NCBI GenBank assembly: GCA_910583675.1
Contig: CAJTYH010000003.1
Location: forward strand, 62,001-126,000
Reading direction: 5' to 3'
Length of the DNA: 64,000 bases
Origin: an uncultured Muribaculaceae bacterium
GTDB taxonomy: Bacteria; Bacteroidota; Bacteroidia; Bacteroidales; Muribaculaceae
Every line of letters starts with the position of its first letter. Within the stretch, counting starts at the first letter, position 1. The position numbers and the translations under genes were made by a program. This document shows, one piece after another, positions 1-9,072 of this stretch. Under the pieces are notes generated by a model that was given only the letters and a program-made list of their open reading frames with translations, did not search any database and was not told the origin of the DNA.

Positions 1-1647
1 ACGCCAGACGTTTTCGTCGCTTCCGCCCTTGTTGACTATTTCGACTATGATGCCGGTATCCGTTACGCCGAACGCGACTATTTCGGAATGCTTGAATGGG
101 AGGAGTTCATCTACGGTCAGCTTCGCGACTATGGCCCCGTGCAATATTCCGGATCAAGCAGTGACGGTGGCCATTCATTCGTATGCGACGGCTACAGTTC
201 CGATGGTTTCTTCCACATAAACTGGGGATGGGGTGGAATGAGCGACGGCTATTTTCGTCTTTCCGCTCTTGAGCCGGCCAATCACGGTATCGGAGGAGCA
301 TCATCCGGATTCAACTACGACCAGGCGGTAATCGCCAACATACGTAAGCCCAAAAGGAATTCCAGGATGTATCTTAACCTCATGATGGATCAGGGCTTTG
401 GTGTCGTCCCATCGAAATCCGGAGTGGACACGCGCCCTGGAGACCAATTGCAGATAGGTGGTCGCATTTTAAATTTCTCCGTCACGACTGCAAACGGCTC
501 ACTTGGTGTCAAATTCACAAATAACGAAACCGGTGAGATAAAGTATGGTACCGCTCCCACACGCTTCTATCTACAGAAACTTGGTTTGTTGAACGGTTAT
601 ACTTCAGAGATTCCGTCAACATTGCGTGCCGGCAGTTATACTGTCACACCGGTCATGTGCGGCACCGATGGTGTCTGGAAAGACGTACCTATCAAATTGT
701 CAACTCCACAAAAGGTGCTAATGACTGTCAGAAACGGGATCTGCACATTCGAGGATGCATCTTCAGGGGAGGCCTCTGCGGAAGACGTTACGCTGCTTAC
801 ACCGCTCTATCTTGGGAATCTGTTCAGGATGTCCGCCACGATCGTAAACCGAGGAGTTACTGAATATGTCGGAACAATCACCCCCACGCTTGCCACAGGC
901 AACCAGCCGATTGCAAAGGCGTCGGCCATACCGGTAGACATACTTCCGGGAGAATCCATGCCGATTGAATATACCGGTATATTCAATCATTTCGCAACCA
1001 CCGAGCTGCCCGATCCTGGTAAATATACATTATATCTGGTCGCGGAGGCTACCAACCGTATACTGTCTGATGGGTTGGAGGTGGATTTGAACGGAGTTCC
1101 AGAAGATACCTCGGTCACAGCAAGCGGTTTCAAGATCGCAGGCAATCCGGACAAGGCTGATCGAAACAAGCTGGAATTCCATGCCGACATAAGATGCGAT
1201 GACGGATATTTTGGCCGTAACCTCACACTTGTCATATTCCCCTATACAGGGGGGCAGGTCAGCGCGCTTGCATCATTCGTCACAAACGACATTTTTGTCA
1301 GTGCCGGGGAAAGCGCTGAGGTAAGAGCCGCAGGAGCTTTTGCTGCCGGTGAGTCGGGCAAAACATATTTTGCGGTATTGTTCGATGGTCAGACTGCGGT
1401 AAGCCGTAAAGGGGAAGAGGTTGTCTTCACACTTGACGACGAGGCTGGGGTATGCCTGGTGACCGATGACCACAAAGACGCTTCTGGAACCGTCCGCGTG
1501 TTCACTTCCGGGGGCACACTCATCCGTGAAGCAGCTGTTGATGGAGACAGCCGGAAAACACTTGCCGGACTTCCGTCAGGGCTTTACATCATTGAACATA
1601 TACACGAGACTGGGGAACGGACTGTTGAAAAAGCTGTCATCAAGTAA
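1..1647 (+). CDS. C10 family cysteine protease (streptopain-like), 5' end outside window
   Basis: The frame is open from base 1, so the gene starts upstream and only about 548 residues are visible. The catalytic histidine motif GGHSFVCDGY (His at partial residue 58) followed by INWGWGG is typical of peptidase family C10 (SpeB, interpain, PrtT). The nucleophilic cysteine lies in the missing N-terminal part. After the protease domain come roughly 400 residues of beta-rich sequence. The last 60 or so residues (RVFTSGGTLI, LPSGLYII, KAVIK) look like a type A sorting tail of the type IX secretion system, so export to the cell surface or medium is inferred. It is convergent with the GH32 gene and shares a terminator hairpin with it. 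The family is secure; substrate and activity are not visible. Confidence 0.88.
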   Translation, partial: TPDVFVASALVDYFDYDAGIRYAERDYFGMLEWEEFIYGQLRDYGPVQYSGSSSDGGHSFVCDGYSSDGFFHINWGWGGMSDGYFRLSALEPANHGIGGASSGFNYDQAVIANIRKPKRNSRMYLNLMMDQGFGVVPSKSGVDTRPGDQLQIGGRILNFSVTTANGSLGVKFTNNETGEIKYGTAPTRFYLQKLGLLNGYTSEIPSTLRAGSYTVTPVMCGTDGVWKDVPIKLSTPQKVLMTVRNGICTFEDASSGEASAEDVTLLTPLYLGNLFRMSATIVNRGVTEYVGTITPTLATGNQPIAKASAIPVDILPGESMPIEYTGIFNHFATTELPDPGKYTLYLVAEATNRILSDGLEVDLNGVPEDTSVTASGFKIAGNPDKADRNKLEFHADIRCDDGYFGRNLTLVIFPYTGGQVSALASFVTNDIFVSAGESAEVRAAGAFAAGESGKTYFAVLFDGQTAVSRKGEEVVFTLDDEAGVCLVTDDHKDASGTVRVFTSGGTLIREAAVDGDSRKTLAGLPSGLYIIEHIHETGERTVEKAVIK

Positions 1648-1689
1648 TTTCGAGCAACCATTCTGACAGTCCCCCATTTGGACAGAAAA

Positions 1690-1719
1690 AGGCGCTGTGC
1701 CAATTTTGGCACAGCGCCT
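1690..1719. terminator. Bidirectional rho-independent terminator
   Basis: A perfect 13-bp stem closes a 4-base loop (1703-1706). Read on the minus strand it is followed by five T residues, which suits the GH32 gene ending at 1758. It also lies 43 bases after the protease stop, so it probably serves both convergent genes. Confidence 0.85.
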
Positions 1720-1757
1720 CTGCCTAAAACGTATCCAATTGCCTAAGTAGTTGTAAA

Positions 1758-3608
1758 CTATTTAGAATTTGTCTTTATAGAGTATATTTTCAGGTTCTGG
1801 AGTTTCGCTTTCCCTTCTATTGCTCTCACAGACAGCTCCGTGTATGGCTTCTCGGGAAAGACAAGGTTTGTCATGGCGAACCGGCCGTCATTGCCGAAGA
1901 CTTCGATGCTTGAGCGGTCAATGAATATCCTGAGACTGATCGTTCCGTTTTTCTCGAAAGTAGGGGACACTGTCACGGCGGGGAAGTCCTGACTGAAATC
2001 GACAATGCCGCTTGACGTGCGGTCAAATGAAAATGTATGCATTGACGGATCGTAGGTCATTGTCACTTTTTCATTGTCATCGTTTTTCAGAACCATCTCT
2101 ATGGCTGACGCCCGTGTGCCGTCAAGATCAAACGTGATCTCGCATATGCCGTCGTTGGCCTTCGGTAGGGGAAACGATCGTGTCTTTTCTCCGATGCCGG
2201 TCTTGTTGACACGTAGTGTGAGCCGGTCTCTCAATGCAAGTAGTTCGGGGGATGGTTCAGATGCAGCGTATATTTGGCCGTCGTCTCCCTTGAAGAGCTT
2301 GATTTCACGTGGTAGCGTGTTGGCGCTTCTGTATTGCATGGTCGGCACTTCGGCGGCGTATTGCCAGTTGCTCATCCATCCTATGACGGTGCGCCGATTG
2401 TCCGGTGTGTTGCTCCAACTCACTGTAGCATAATGGTCTTTCCCATAGTCAAGCCATTTTGTGGGTACGTTCCCCTCTTGGTCTTTGTCGGGTGTGAATG
2501 TCTTTCCGTCAAAGTCGCCTATGAAATACTGTGTGGCGCTTCCTCCGAACGGCCCTCCCGGATTAAGGTTGCATAGGAGGATCCATTTCTTTTCGTCGGT
2601 TCCCGATACCGGCACCTGGAACATGTCCGGGCATTCCCATACGCCGTCCTGTGCTCCAAGACCTTTTCCGAAAGAGCTTTGCATAGTCCAGGTCTTCATG
2701 TCAGGTGATGTGAAGACAATCATCTCATGTTCGAGTGCATGGGCAAGCAACATCACCCATTGGCCGGTTGAATCGTCCCAGAACATGTTGGGATCCCTCG
2801 CTTCGCTCTCAAGTGTTATCACCGGATTGCCCGGATGGAAATGAAAGGTTTCCCCGTTGTCGGTGCTCCATACGAGGCTTTGCACCTGGCTCGCGTCGGC
2901 AGAGGTGTAGAGACCAACCACGGCATCAGCACCGTAACCGGCGCTGTTGTTGGTGTCTATGGCACAGCTTCCGCTGAATACCATCCCCAGACCGGTAGGT
3001 TCTAGGGGTACTCCATGGTTTTCCCAGTTGACAAGATCCCTTGACGTGGAGTGACCCCATGAAAGGTTCTGCCATTTGGATCCATAGGGGTTGTATTGGT
3101 AATAGAGGTGCCATATACCATCCTTGTAGAACATTCCGTTTGGATCGTTCATCCATCCGTACAAGGGGGTGTGGTGGTAGGCCGGACGGTATTTCTCCCT
3201 GTTGTAGGTGTCAAACTCGTCTGTCAGCGCAATGTTTTTCCAGCAAGCATCCTCCTTTGCCTCGCGCACGGTGGAACGCCCTTGTGTGGTGACAACGTTC
3301 ATGGTGACCTCATGCCCGTCGTATGGGGTGAGGTCAAATGGTACGCAATAGTCCACTTTGGTCTTGGCAAGTCGCACGTTTATGGTTCTGTCCAGCTTGC
3401 CGTCCACCAGTACGTTGATCCTGGCATCATCGTTGCTTTCCTGCACCGGAAGCAGGATATACCGTTCGTTGCCGGTGATCCGTATTAACGTATTGTTTAC
3501 TCCGAGATGGTCTATTTGTACCCCTTGTCCGCTTGTTGCGGCCTGTGTACCGGCAATTGCCAGGGAATACATGAGGGCTGAGACCGCTGCTGTTTTGAAT
3601 GAGTTCAT
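1758..3608 (-). CDS. Glycoside hydrolase family 32 (levanase/inulinase/invertase type)
   Basis: This 616-residue enzyme is predicted to hydrolyse beta-fructosidic bonds in levan, inulin, fructo-oligosaccharides or sucrose. The three GH32 signatures are present: WMNDPNG (residues 152-158, Asp155 nucleophile), RDP (271-273, transition-state stabiliser) and EC (325-326, acid/base Glu325). A beta-sandwich C-terminal domain follows. Residues about 25-130 form an extra N-terminal module like the DUF4980 domain of Bacteroidetes GH32 enzymes. The signal peptide ends near AGTQA with no lipobox cysteine, so a periplasmic location is more likely than surface attachment. The gene is divergent from susC/susD and shares a 374-bp control region with them. 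No fructokinase or HTCS sensor is adjacent. Endo- versus exo-action and linkage preference cannot be read from the sequence. Confidence 0.95.
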   Translation of the reverse strand: MNSFKTAAVSALMYSLAIAGTQAATSGQGVQIDHLGVNNTLIRITGNERYILLPVQESNDDARINVLVDGKLDRTINVRLAKTKVDYCVPFDLTPYDGHEVTMNVVTTQGRSTVREAKEDACWKNIALTDEFDTYNREKYRPAYHHTPLYGWMNDPNGMFYKDGIWHLYYQYNPYGSKWQNLSWGHSTSRDLVNWENHGVPLEPTGLGMVFSGSCAIDTNNSAGYGADAVVGLYTSADASQVQSLVWSTDNGETFHFHPGNPVITLESEARDPNMFWDDSTGQWVMLLAHALEHEMIVFTSPDMKTWTMQSSFGKGLGAQDGVWECPDMFQVPVSGTDEKKWILLCNLNPGGPFGGSATQYFIGDFDGKTFTPDKDQEGNVPTKWLDYGKDHYATVSWSNTPDNRRTVIGWMSNWQYAAEVPTMQYRSANTLPREIKLFKGDDGQIYAASEPSPELLALRDRLTLRVNKTGIGEKTRSFPLPKANDGICEITFDLDGTRASAIEMVLKNDDNEKVTMTYDPSMHTFSFDRTSSGIVDFSQDFPAVTVSPTFEKNGTISLRIFIDRSSIEVFGNDGRFAMTNLVFPEKPYTELSVRAIEGKAKLQNLKIYSIKTNSK

Positions 3609-3675
3609 TGTGAGAGCTATGATATTATATTCAAGATGTCATACGCATGGACTGATGTGCCATGTATATTTGCCG

Positions 3676-3683
3676 CAAAGCTA
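3676..3683 (-). promoter_or_regulatory. -7 promoter box of the GH32 gene
   Basis: The plus strand reads CAAAGCTA, which is TAGCTTTG on the coding strand and fits the Bacteroidales -7 consensus TAnnTTTG. It lies 68 bases before the start codon. No clear -33 TTTG is present, as expected for an activator-dependent promoter. Confidence 0.55.
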
Positions 3684-3725
3684 CTGCAATGCCGTTGTAA
3701 GGAGTATAAAAATAAGAGCGGCGAC

Positions 3726-3758
3726 TATTAAAAAAGCGGATGTGCATGAATTTTGATA
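3726..3758. promoter_or_regulatory. Operator-like element A (GH32 side)
   Basis: This 33-bp imperfect dyad has half sites TATTAAAAAA and AATTTTGATA separated by 13 bases. It shares its length, spacing and the core TGCANNAATTTTRATA with element B. Forty-two bases separate it from the GH32 -7 box, and 43 bases separate element B from the susC -7 box. An activator site is inferred; the protein that binds is unknown. Confidence 0.5.
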
Positions 3759-3852
3759 TTCAACGCTTTGTTTTTTATGAATCCAATGTTAAATTTGCGG
3801 ATATTGAACTGGGTATCTTTTCATTGTAGGAAATTCCGGTGCGCTATTATTT

Positions 3853-3911
3853 TTCATGCAACCGATATTAAAATTCGTGCCATGCAGAAATTTTAATAGT
3901 GGATGCATGAA
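3853..3911. promoter_or_regulatory. Operator-like element B (susC side), nested dyad
   Basis: The inner dyad is TATTAAAATT (3866-3875) and AATTTTAATA (3889-3898), perfect over 10 bp with a 13-base spacer. An outer pair, TTCATGCA (3853-3860) and TGCATGAA (3904-3911), is also perfect and sits exactly 5 bases outside each inner arm. The inner element ends 43 bases before the susC -7 box. The symmetry suggests a dimeric regulator, for example an HTCS or AraC-type activator. Confidence 0.55.
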
Positions 3912-3941
3912 CTGTTGTATGCCTTTGCCGCATGTCGTTGA

Positions 3942-3949
3942 TACCTTTG
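3942..3949 (+). promoter_or_regulatory. -7 promoter box of susC/susD
   Basis: TACCTTTG matches TAnnTTTG 33 bases before the susC start. A TTTG at 3924-3927 is too close (14-base gap) to be an ideal -33 element, consistent with activator-dependent expression. Confidence 0.6.
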
Positions 3950-3982
3950 CATCAGCAATTTTAATTAAACCAATCGAGTAAC

Positions 3983-6900
3983 ATGAAAAAAACGATTCTC
4001 GGTGCGATAATGCTATTCCTTATGGCGATAGCCGCACAGGCACAGAATATAACTGTGCATGGGACTGTGCTCTCAAAGACTGATGACGAGCCTCTGATCG
4101 GAGCCTCCGTGCTTTGCGGAGCTACCAAGGCGGGTGCCGCGACAGACATTGACGGTAATTTTGAAATAGAGGTTCCGGCTGGAGCTGAATTGCAAGTTTC
4201 CTATGTAGGGTTCAATACCTTGAAAGTAAAGGCTGAGCTGCAGATGACGATAAGGCTTGAGGAAAATTCCGCCGTGCTTGATGAAATAGTGGTGGTGGGC
4301 TACTCTGCCGAAAAGAAGTCAGATCTGACTGGATCGGTTTCCGTTGTCAAGATGAAGGATGTGGCCGATACGCCTACCGGCAATGTGATCCAGTCGTTGC
4401 AAGGACGCGTGGCCGGCATGAACATTACCACAGACGGTACCCCGGGCGGTCTGAGTACGGGTACCTCCATCCGTGGGGCTTCATCTTTCCGAGGTGATGC
4501 AAACGGTCCCTTGTATGTGATCGACGGTGTCATGACCCGTGAGAATCCCGGTACGATTCTTAACAGCAACGACGTGGAGTCAATACAGGTGCTGAAGGAC
4601 GCGGCATCTGCCTCGATCTACGGTGCCCAGGCGGCAAACGGCGTTATAATAATTACCACTAAACGAGCCAAGAAAGGGGAGTGCCGAGTGACATTCGATG
4701 CAACTCTGACACTTCAGACTTATCAGAGCGGGCTTGACATGCTCAACGCCGACCAGTGGGGTGAGGTATATTGGTCTGCATACAGATATTCTTATGGAAC
4801 GACGCCCAATTCCGAGCTTTATGGAAACGGGGCTACTCCCAAATTGCAGCCGTATGCCAACCTGAACGGTGTATCGGTCAATCCTCAGAATACCGACTGG
4901 GAGAAAGAAATACACCGTACGGCTCTGATGCAAACTTACAGCGTCGGGCTTTCCAAGGGTGATGAGAACGGATCTTCGTCGCTTTCGTTGAGCTGGCTCG
5001 ACCACGACGGTATCATCAAGGGGTCGGATTTCCAGAAGGCCAATGCAAGATTCAGCTCCGATTACGGTTTCCTGAACAATCGCTTGCGTGCGGGTGGCAA
5101 TGTGACGGTCAACTGGTGGCGCCAGCACAACGCTCCCGAGGGTGTGGAGGAGAACGCCATCAAGATGCATCCTGCACGCACGGTCTATGATTCGGAAGGC
5201 AACTATAACGACCAGGTGGCTTTCGGTCTGAACGATACTCCGAACATAATGCGTCAGATCAAGGAAGAGGGCACCAACAAGCGCGAGTACTGGAGGGTTT
5301 TCGGCAACGCCTACCTCTCTGTGGAACCGGTGAAGAACCTCATAGTTAAGACGAACTTCGGCGTGAACTACCACAATGGCGCCGACAAGATCTTCACTCC
5401 TGCCAACCTGCGTGACAAGTCAAACAACCTTTATCAATACTCAAGCAAGACCGTAGACTGGGTATGGACGAATACCGCACAATATAACATAGACTTCGGC
5501 AAGAATTCGGTCATGGCGCTTGTAGGCATCGAGGCCAAGAGGAATCATTTCGAGGATATGTTCGGTGAGGGTAAGGGGCTTGAGATAGAGGATCCCAATT
5601 ATCTTTATCTCGGCAACGTCACGGCAAACAAGAATGCCGGTTCCGGCGCTTCCAATTATTCGATGTTCTCGGGGTTTGGCAAGTTGAACTACACATGGGA
5701 CGACAAATATCTCGTTTCCTTCACATTGCGGCGTGATGCGTCGTCGCGTCTTTCCAATGCGCACAATTATGACTGGTTCCCCTCGGTGTCAGCCGGATGG
5801 CGTATTTCACAGGAAAAATTCATGGAAGCGACAGGGGCATGGCTTACGGATCTCAAGATAAGGGGCGCATATGGCGTGAACGGCAACGACATTATCGCCA
5901 ATGACGCATTCTATGCCAAGTATGCGATGGATCTCGATCGTGCGGGTTATGCCATCGCCGGGGGCAACAAACTTTCGCCCGGTGCCTTGCGCTCACGCAG
6001 CACCAATCCTGATCTTACCTGGGAAAAGACATATCAGACCAACGTGGGCTTTGATGCTTCCTTCCTAAACAACAGGCTGTCGTTGTCGTTTGACTATTTC
6101 CATAAGAAGACCAATGACATGCTTATGGAGAAACCATACATTGCCACTATCGGTGAAGGAGGCTACTGCTGGTACAACGGCGGCTCGATGGTAAACAAGG
6201 GAGTTGAGATCACGGCTGAATGGCGTCAGTCCCTTGGGAACGGTTTCAGCTATAATGTGGGGCTGAATGTGACAGCGATGAAAAACACCGTCACAGACCT
6301 GATGGAGGACATATATTATGACTGGGGTGGAGGCAACGGCATAGACAAGAGTATCGTAGGCCAATCCCTTGGATCATGGATGGGATATAAGACCGACGGA
6401 GTGTTCCGCACCCAGGAGGAGGTGGATGCCTACAAGGAGAAATACAAGATCAGTTTCGGCAGTCCTGCCGTAGGGCGACTTCGATATGTGGATACCAACA
6501 ATGACGGTGAGATCAACAATCGCGACCGTACATGGCTCGGGTGCGATCTCCCCAAGGCACAGTTCGGTCTGAATCTCGGTGCCAACTGGAAAGGATTCGA
6601 CCTAAGTCTCTTTTTCAACAGCATCATCAGGGATGCATGGAACAACTCCAAGTTCTATACAGACTTCTTCCCCTTATGGACGGGCAACCATGGCACGCAG
6701 CTGCTTGAGGCGGCAGCCGCATACGGCAAGTATCTTGAGACTGGCTATTACGGCTCAGATGTCCCCGCCCCTTCTGTAGACAATGCCAACAGTGAGAATG
6801 AGGGTTCGGATTACTACATAGAAAACGGATCCTTCCTGCGTCTGAAAACTCTTTCGCTCGGGTATACACTTCCTGAAAAAGTGCGCAATAACCTGCATCT

Positions 6901-7036
6901 TAAGAATGCACGCGTATATTTTCAGGCTCAGAACGTGTTCACGATCACTAAGTACAGCGGTGCCGATCCCGAGGGTCTCGGTTATCCGTATGCACTTCCA
7001 CGGCAGTACACATTCGGCATTCAATTCGGTTTCTAA
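3983..7036 (+). CDS. susC: SusC-like TonB-dependent outer-membrane transporter
   Basis: This 1017-residue SusC/RagA-family protein forms the TonB-driven barrel that takes up oligosaccharides together with the SusD lipoprotein. A signal peptide ends at AAQAQ (about residue 21). It is followed by a carboxypeptidase-regulatory-like domain (about 24-100), a TonB-box-like segment DEIVVVGY, the plug domain (RGASSF, VIDGV, SIYGAQAANGVI) and a long beta-barrel ending in a terminal phenylalanine (FGIQFGF), as outer-membrane proteins usually do. The susD gene follows 30 bases downstream. The divergent GH32 gene suggests fructans or fructo-oligosaccharides as substrate, but this rests on gene context only. 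The symbol denotes the family, not the starch protein. Confidence 0.95.
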   Translation: MKKTILGAIMLFLMAIAAQAQNITVHGTVLSKTDDEPLIGASVLCGATKAGAATDIDGNFEIEVPAGAELQVSYVGFNTLKVKAELQMTIRLEENSAVLDEIVVVGYSAEKKSDLTGSVSVVKMKDVADTPTGNVIQSLQGRVAGMNITTDGTPGGLSTGTSIRGASSFRGDANGPLYVIDGVMTRENPGTILNSNDVESIQVLKDAASASIYGAQAANGVIIITTKRAKKGECRVTFDATLTLQTYQSGLDMLNADQWGEVYWSAYRYSYGTTPNSELYGNGATPKLQPYANLNGVSVNPQNTDWEKEIHRTALMQTYSVGLSKGDENGSSSLSLSWLDHDGIIKGSDFQKANARFSSDYGFLNNRLRAGGNVTVNWWRQHNAPEGVEENAIKMHPARTVYDSEGNYNDQVAFGLNDTPNIMRQIKEEGTNKREYWRVFGNAYLSVEPVKNLIVKTNFGVNYHNGADKIFTPANLRDKSNNLYQYSSKTVDWVWTNTAQYNIDFGKNSVMALVGIEAKRNHFEDMFGEGKGLEIEDPNYLYLGNVTANKNAGSGASNYSMFSGFGKLNYTWDDKYLVSFTLRRDASSRLSNAHNYDWFPSVSAGWRISQEKFMEATGAWLTDLKIRGAYGVNGNDIIANDAFYAKYAMDLDRAGYAIAGGNKLSPGALRSRSTNPDLTWEKTYQTNVGFDASFLNNRLSLSFDYFHKKTNDMLMEKPYIATIGEGGYCWYNGGSMVNKGVEITAEWRQSLGNGFSYNVGLNVTAMKNTVTDLMEDIYYDWGGGNGIDKSIVGQSLGSWMGYKTDGVFRTQEEVDAYKEKYKISFGSPAVGRLRYVDTNNDGEINNRDRTWLGCDLPKAQFGLNLGANWKGFDLSLFFNSIIRDAWNNSKFYTDFFPLWTGNHGTQLLEAAAAYGKYLETGYYGSDVPAPSVDNANSENEGSDYYIENGSFLRLKTLSLGYTLPEKVRNNLHLKNARVYFQAQNVFTITKYSGADPEGLGYPYALPRQYTFGIQFGF

Positions 7037-7066
7037 TCACGATAATAATCTTAGACTTCAGATAAC

Positions 7067-8836
7067 ATGAAAATCAAAAATATATTCCTGATAGCGCTTG
7101 TGATTCTTGCATCAAGTGGCTGTAGCGATGACTTCCTTGAAAATGCGCCCCAAGGCCCATTGTCGGAAGCAAACATGAACGATCCCAAGGCGGTTGACCT
7201 CGTAGTTACCGGTGCATATGCCACTTTCGGATGCCGGTATGCAGACTCGAATGATCCCCACCTTTTTCCGGTGACAAACTGGAGCTATGGGGAAGTGCGT
7301 GCCGACAATGCATACAAAGGTGGTGGAGGCGAGACAGACCTTTGGGAAGTACATGACATGGAGACTGCCAAGATTCAGCCCAACAATGGTTTTCTGGACG
7401 GTAAGTGGTTCAATGTATATTGCGGCATTTCCCGTTGCAATTCGGCAATCAAGTCGTTAAGGAAGGTTGACGGCAACATCGTCCGTGAGAAGGATGCCCG
7501 TATAGCCGAAGTGCGAGTGATACGTGATCACTGGTATTTTGAATTGGTGCGTCTTTTCAACCGTATCCCGTATATGGATATAGATCTTCCTGAGAACGCC
7601 TACCAGTCGGTACGTAATGACGAATTTACCCGCGAGCAGCATCTGTCGCGTATCGCTGACGACCTGATGGAAGCGGCAAAGAGCCTTCCTGACCATCAGG
7701 AGGAGATCGGACGCATAAACCGGCGCACGGCTTTGGCCTATGCGGCAAAGGTGAAGCTTTATCAAGCCTATGAGCAGGATCCGGAGACAAACGCGGTGGT
7801 GAATGTGAACAAGAAACTTCTTCAGGAAGTCGTGGAGCTGATAGACGGCATACAGGGATATGACCTTCTTGACGATTTCCAGAAACTTGACCTCCTTGAA
7901 TATGAGAACGGCCCGGAGTCTGTGTTCGCCATACAGTTTTCAAAGGATGATGGTTCCAGCGGTGTGGGGCGTGTGAACTGGAGTATGCTTCTCAATTCGA
8001 TGACAGGCCCCGGATGTCCCTGGCAGGGTGACGGCTTCTTCCTCCCATCGCAGGATCTCATCAATGCATACCAGACAGATGCCGACGGTCTCCCCTTGTT
8101 CGACTATCAGAGCCGCCCTGATTATGGCACTGTCAAGTTCGATGGCAACGGCGGTTATGCCCTGGAGAATGTGGAGGGCAATGTGGATCCTCGTCTTGAT
8201 TTCGTGACCGGTCGCCCGACCATCAGATATAAGACATATGCCGAGAAACCGTGCGGGCTGTGGGTGCGCAACAGCGACGCATACGGCTACAATAATACCA
8301 AGCGTTTCTGGCTTTCGCCGGAGTCTGACGATGCCACGCAGGGATGGCCATGGGGCGCATCCGCTCTGAACTGGCAGATAATCCGTTATGCCGACCTGCT
8401 GCTTTACAAGGCCGAGGCGCTCATAGAGATCGGTGGTGGCGGTCTGGAGCAGGCGCGTATCCTGATCAACCGTGTGCGTCAGCGTGCAATGGATAGCGAC
8501 TATGTGAGCGATTTCAATGATCCGTCCAAGGATGCCGCCAATTATAAGATCGGCCTTTATCCGGCCGCCGGATGGAATCAGGAATATGCCCGCAAGGCTC
8601 TCCGCACGGAGATGCGCCTTGAGAAGGCCATGGAGGGTGAACGCTTCTTTGACCTCGTGCGCTGGGGTATAGCCAAGGAGACTATGAACAATTATTTCAA
8701 TGCAGAGAAAGACAACAGGATCTATTACAACAATGCCTCCTTTGAAACCGGCGAGGAATATTTTCCCGTGCCTGTGGCGCAGTATAATTTCTCCGGCGGC
8801 ATATATGTCCAGAATCCGGGGTATCCCAAATTCTAA
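7067..8836 (+). CDS. susD: SusD/RagB-family surface glycan-binding lipoprotein
   Basis: The 589-residue lipoprotein has a lipobox (ASSGC, Cys about 19) followed by SDDFLEN, a typical SusD start. The body has the TPR-rich SusD features: an N-terminal segment around DLVVTGAY, the central NRRTALAYAAKVKLY helix, and the C-terminal WQIIRYADLLLYKAEALIE and EMRLEKAMEGERFFDLVRWG motifs. It should cap the SusC barrel at the cell surface and bind the incoming glycan. It follows susC by 30 bases and is closed by a strong hairpin, so the unit is just susC-susD. No SusE/F-like or surface endo-glycanase gene follows. Confidence 0.95.
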   Translation: MKIKNIFLIALVILASSGCSDDFLENAPQGPLSEANMNDPKAVDLVVTGAYATFGCRYADSNDPHLFPVTNWSYGEVRADNAYKGGGGETDLWEVHDMETAKIQPNNGFLDGKWFNVYCGISRCNSAIKSLRKVDGNIVREKDARIAEVRVIRDHWYFELVRLFNRIPYMDIDLPENAYQSVRNDEFTREQHLSRIADDLMEAAKSLPDHQEEIGRINRRTALAYAAKVKLYQAYEQDPETNAVVNVNKKLLQEVVELIDGIQGYDLLDDFQKLDLLEYENGPESVFAIQFSKDDGSSGVGRVNWSMLLNSMTGPGCPWQGDGFFLPSQDLINAYQTDADGLPLFDYQSRPDYGTVKFDGNGGYALENVEGNVDPRLDFVTGRPTIRYKTYAEKPCGLWVRNSDAYGYNNTKRFWLSPESDDATQGWPWGASALNWQIIRYADLLLYKAEALIEIGGGGLEQARILINRVRQRAMDSDYVSDFNDPSKDAANYKIGLYPAAGWNQEYARKALRTEMRLEKAMEGERFFDLVRWGIAKETMNNYFNAEKDNRIYYNNASFETGEEYFPVPVAQYNFSGGIYVQNPGYPKF

Positions 8837-8904
8837 GGTGTATATTCAGGTGTGCTCTGACGACTAGGTATAAGCAAGCGGCGTTGTAGTTGTATCAGAA
8901 TTTG

Positions 8905-8948
8905 AAGTGTGCCCTAAAAGTTTGACAAAAAACTTTTAGGGCACACTT
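8905..8948 (+). terminator. Rho-independent terminator of susC-susD
   Basis: A perfect 19-bp stem with a 6-base loop (8924-8929) stands 68 bases after the susD stop. A moderately T-rich tail follows. It separates the sugar locus from the restriction-modification genes. Confidence 0.8.
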
Positions 8949-9011
8949 TAGTTTTGACGCAACGACATGTTTTTAATATCGGTGTTCCCTTTATCTCTGG
9001 AAAAAAAATGT

Positions 9012-9019
9012 TACCTTTG
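9012..9019 (+). promoter_or_regulatory. -7 promoter box of the restriction-modification operon
   Basis: TACCTTTG matches TAnnTTTG and lies 53 bases before the methylase start. No convincing -33 TTTG is seen; the nearest candidate region is CCCTTTATC. Confidence 0.5.
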
Positions 9020-9072
9020 CATTTAGCCCCGGTCAGGTGGGGTGCAATATACCATTTCCAAGGGAAAGATAG

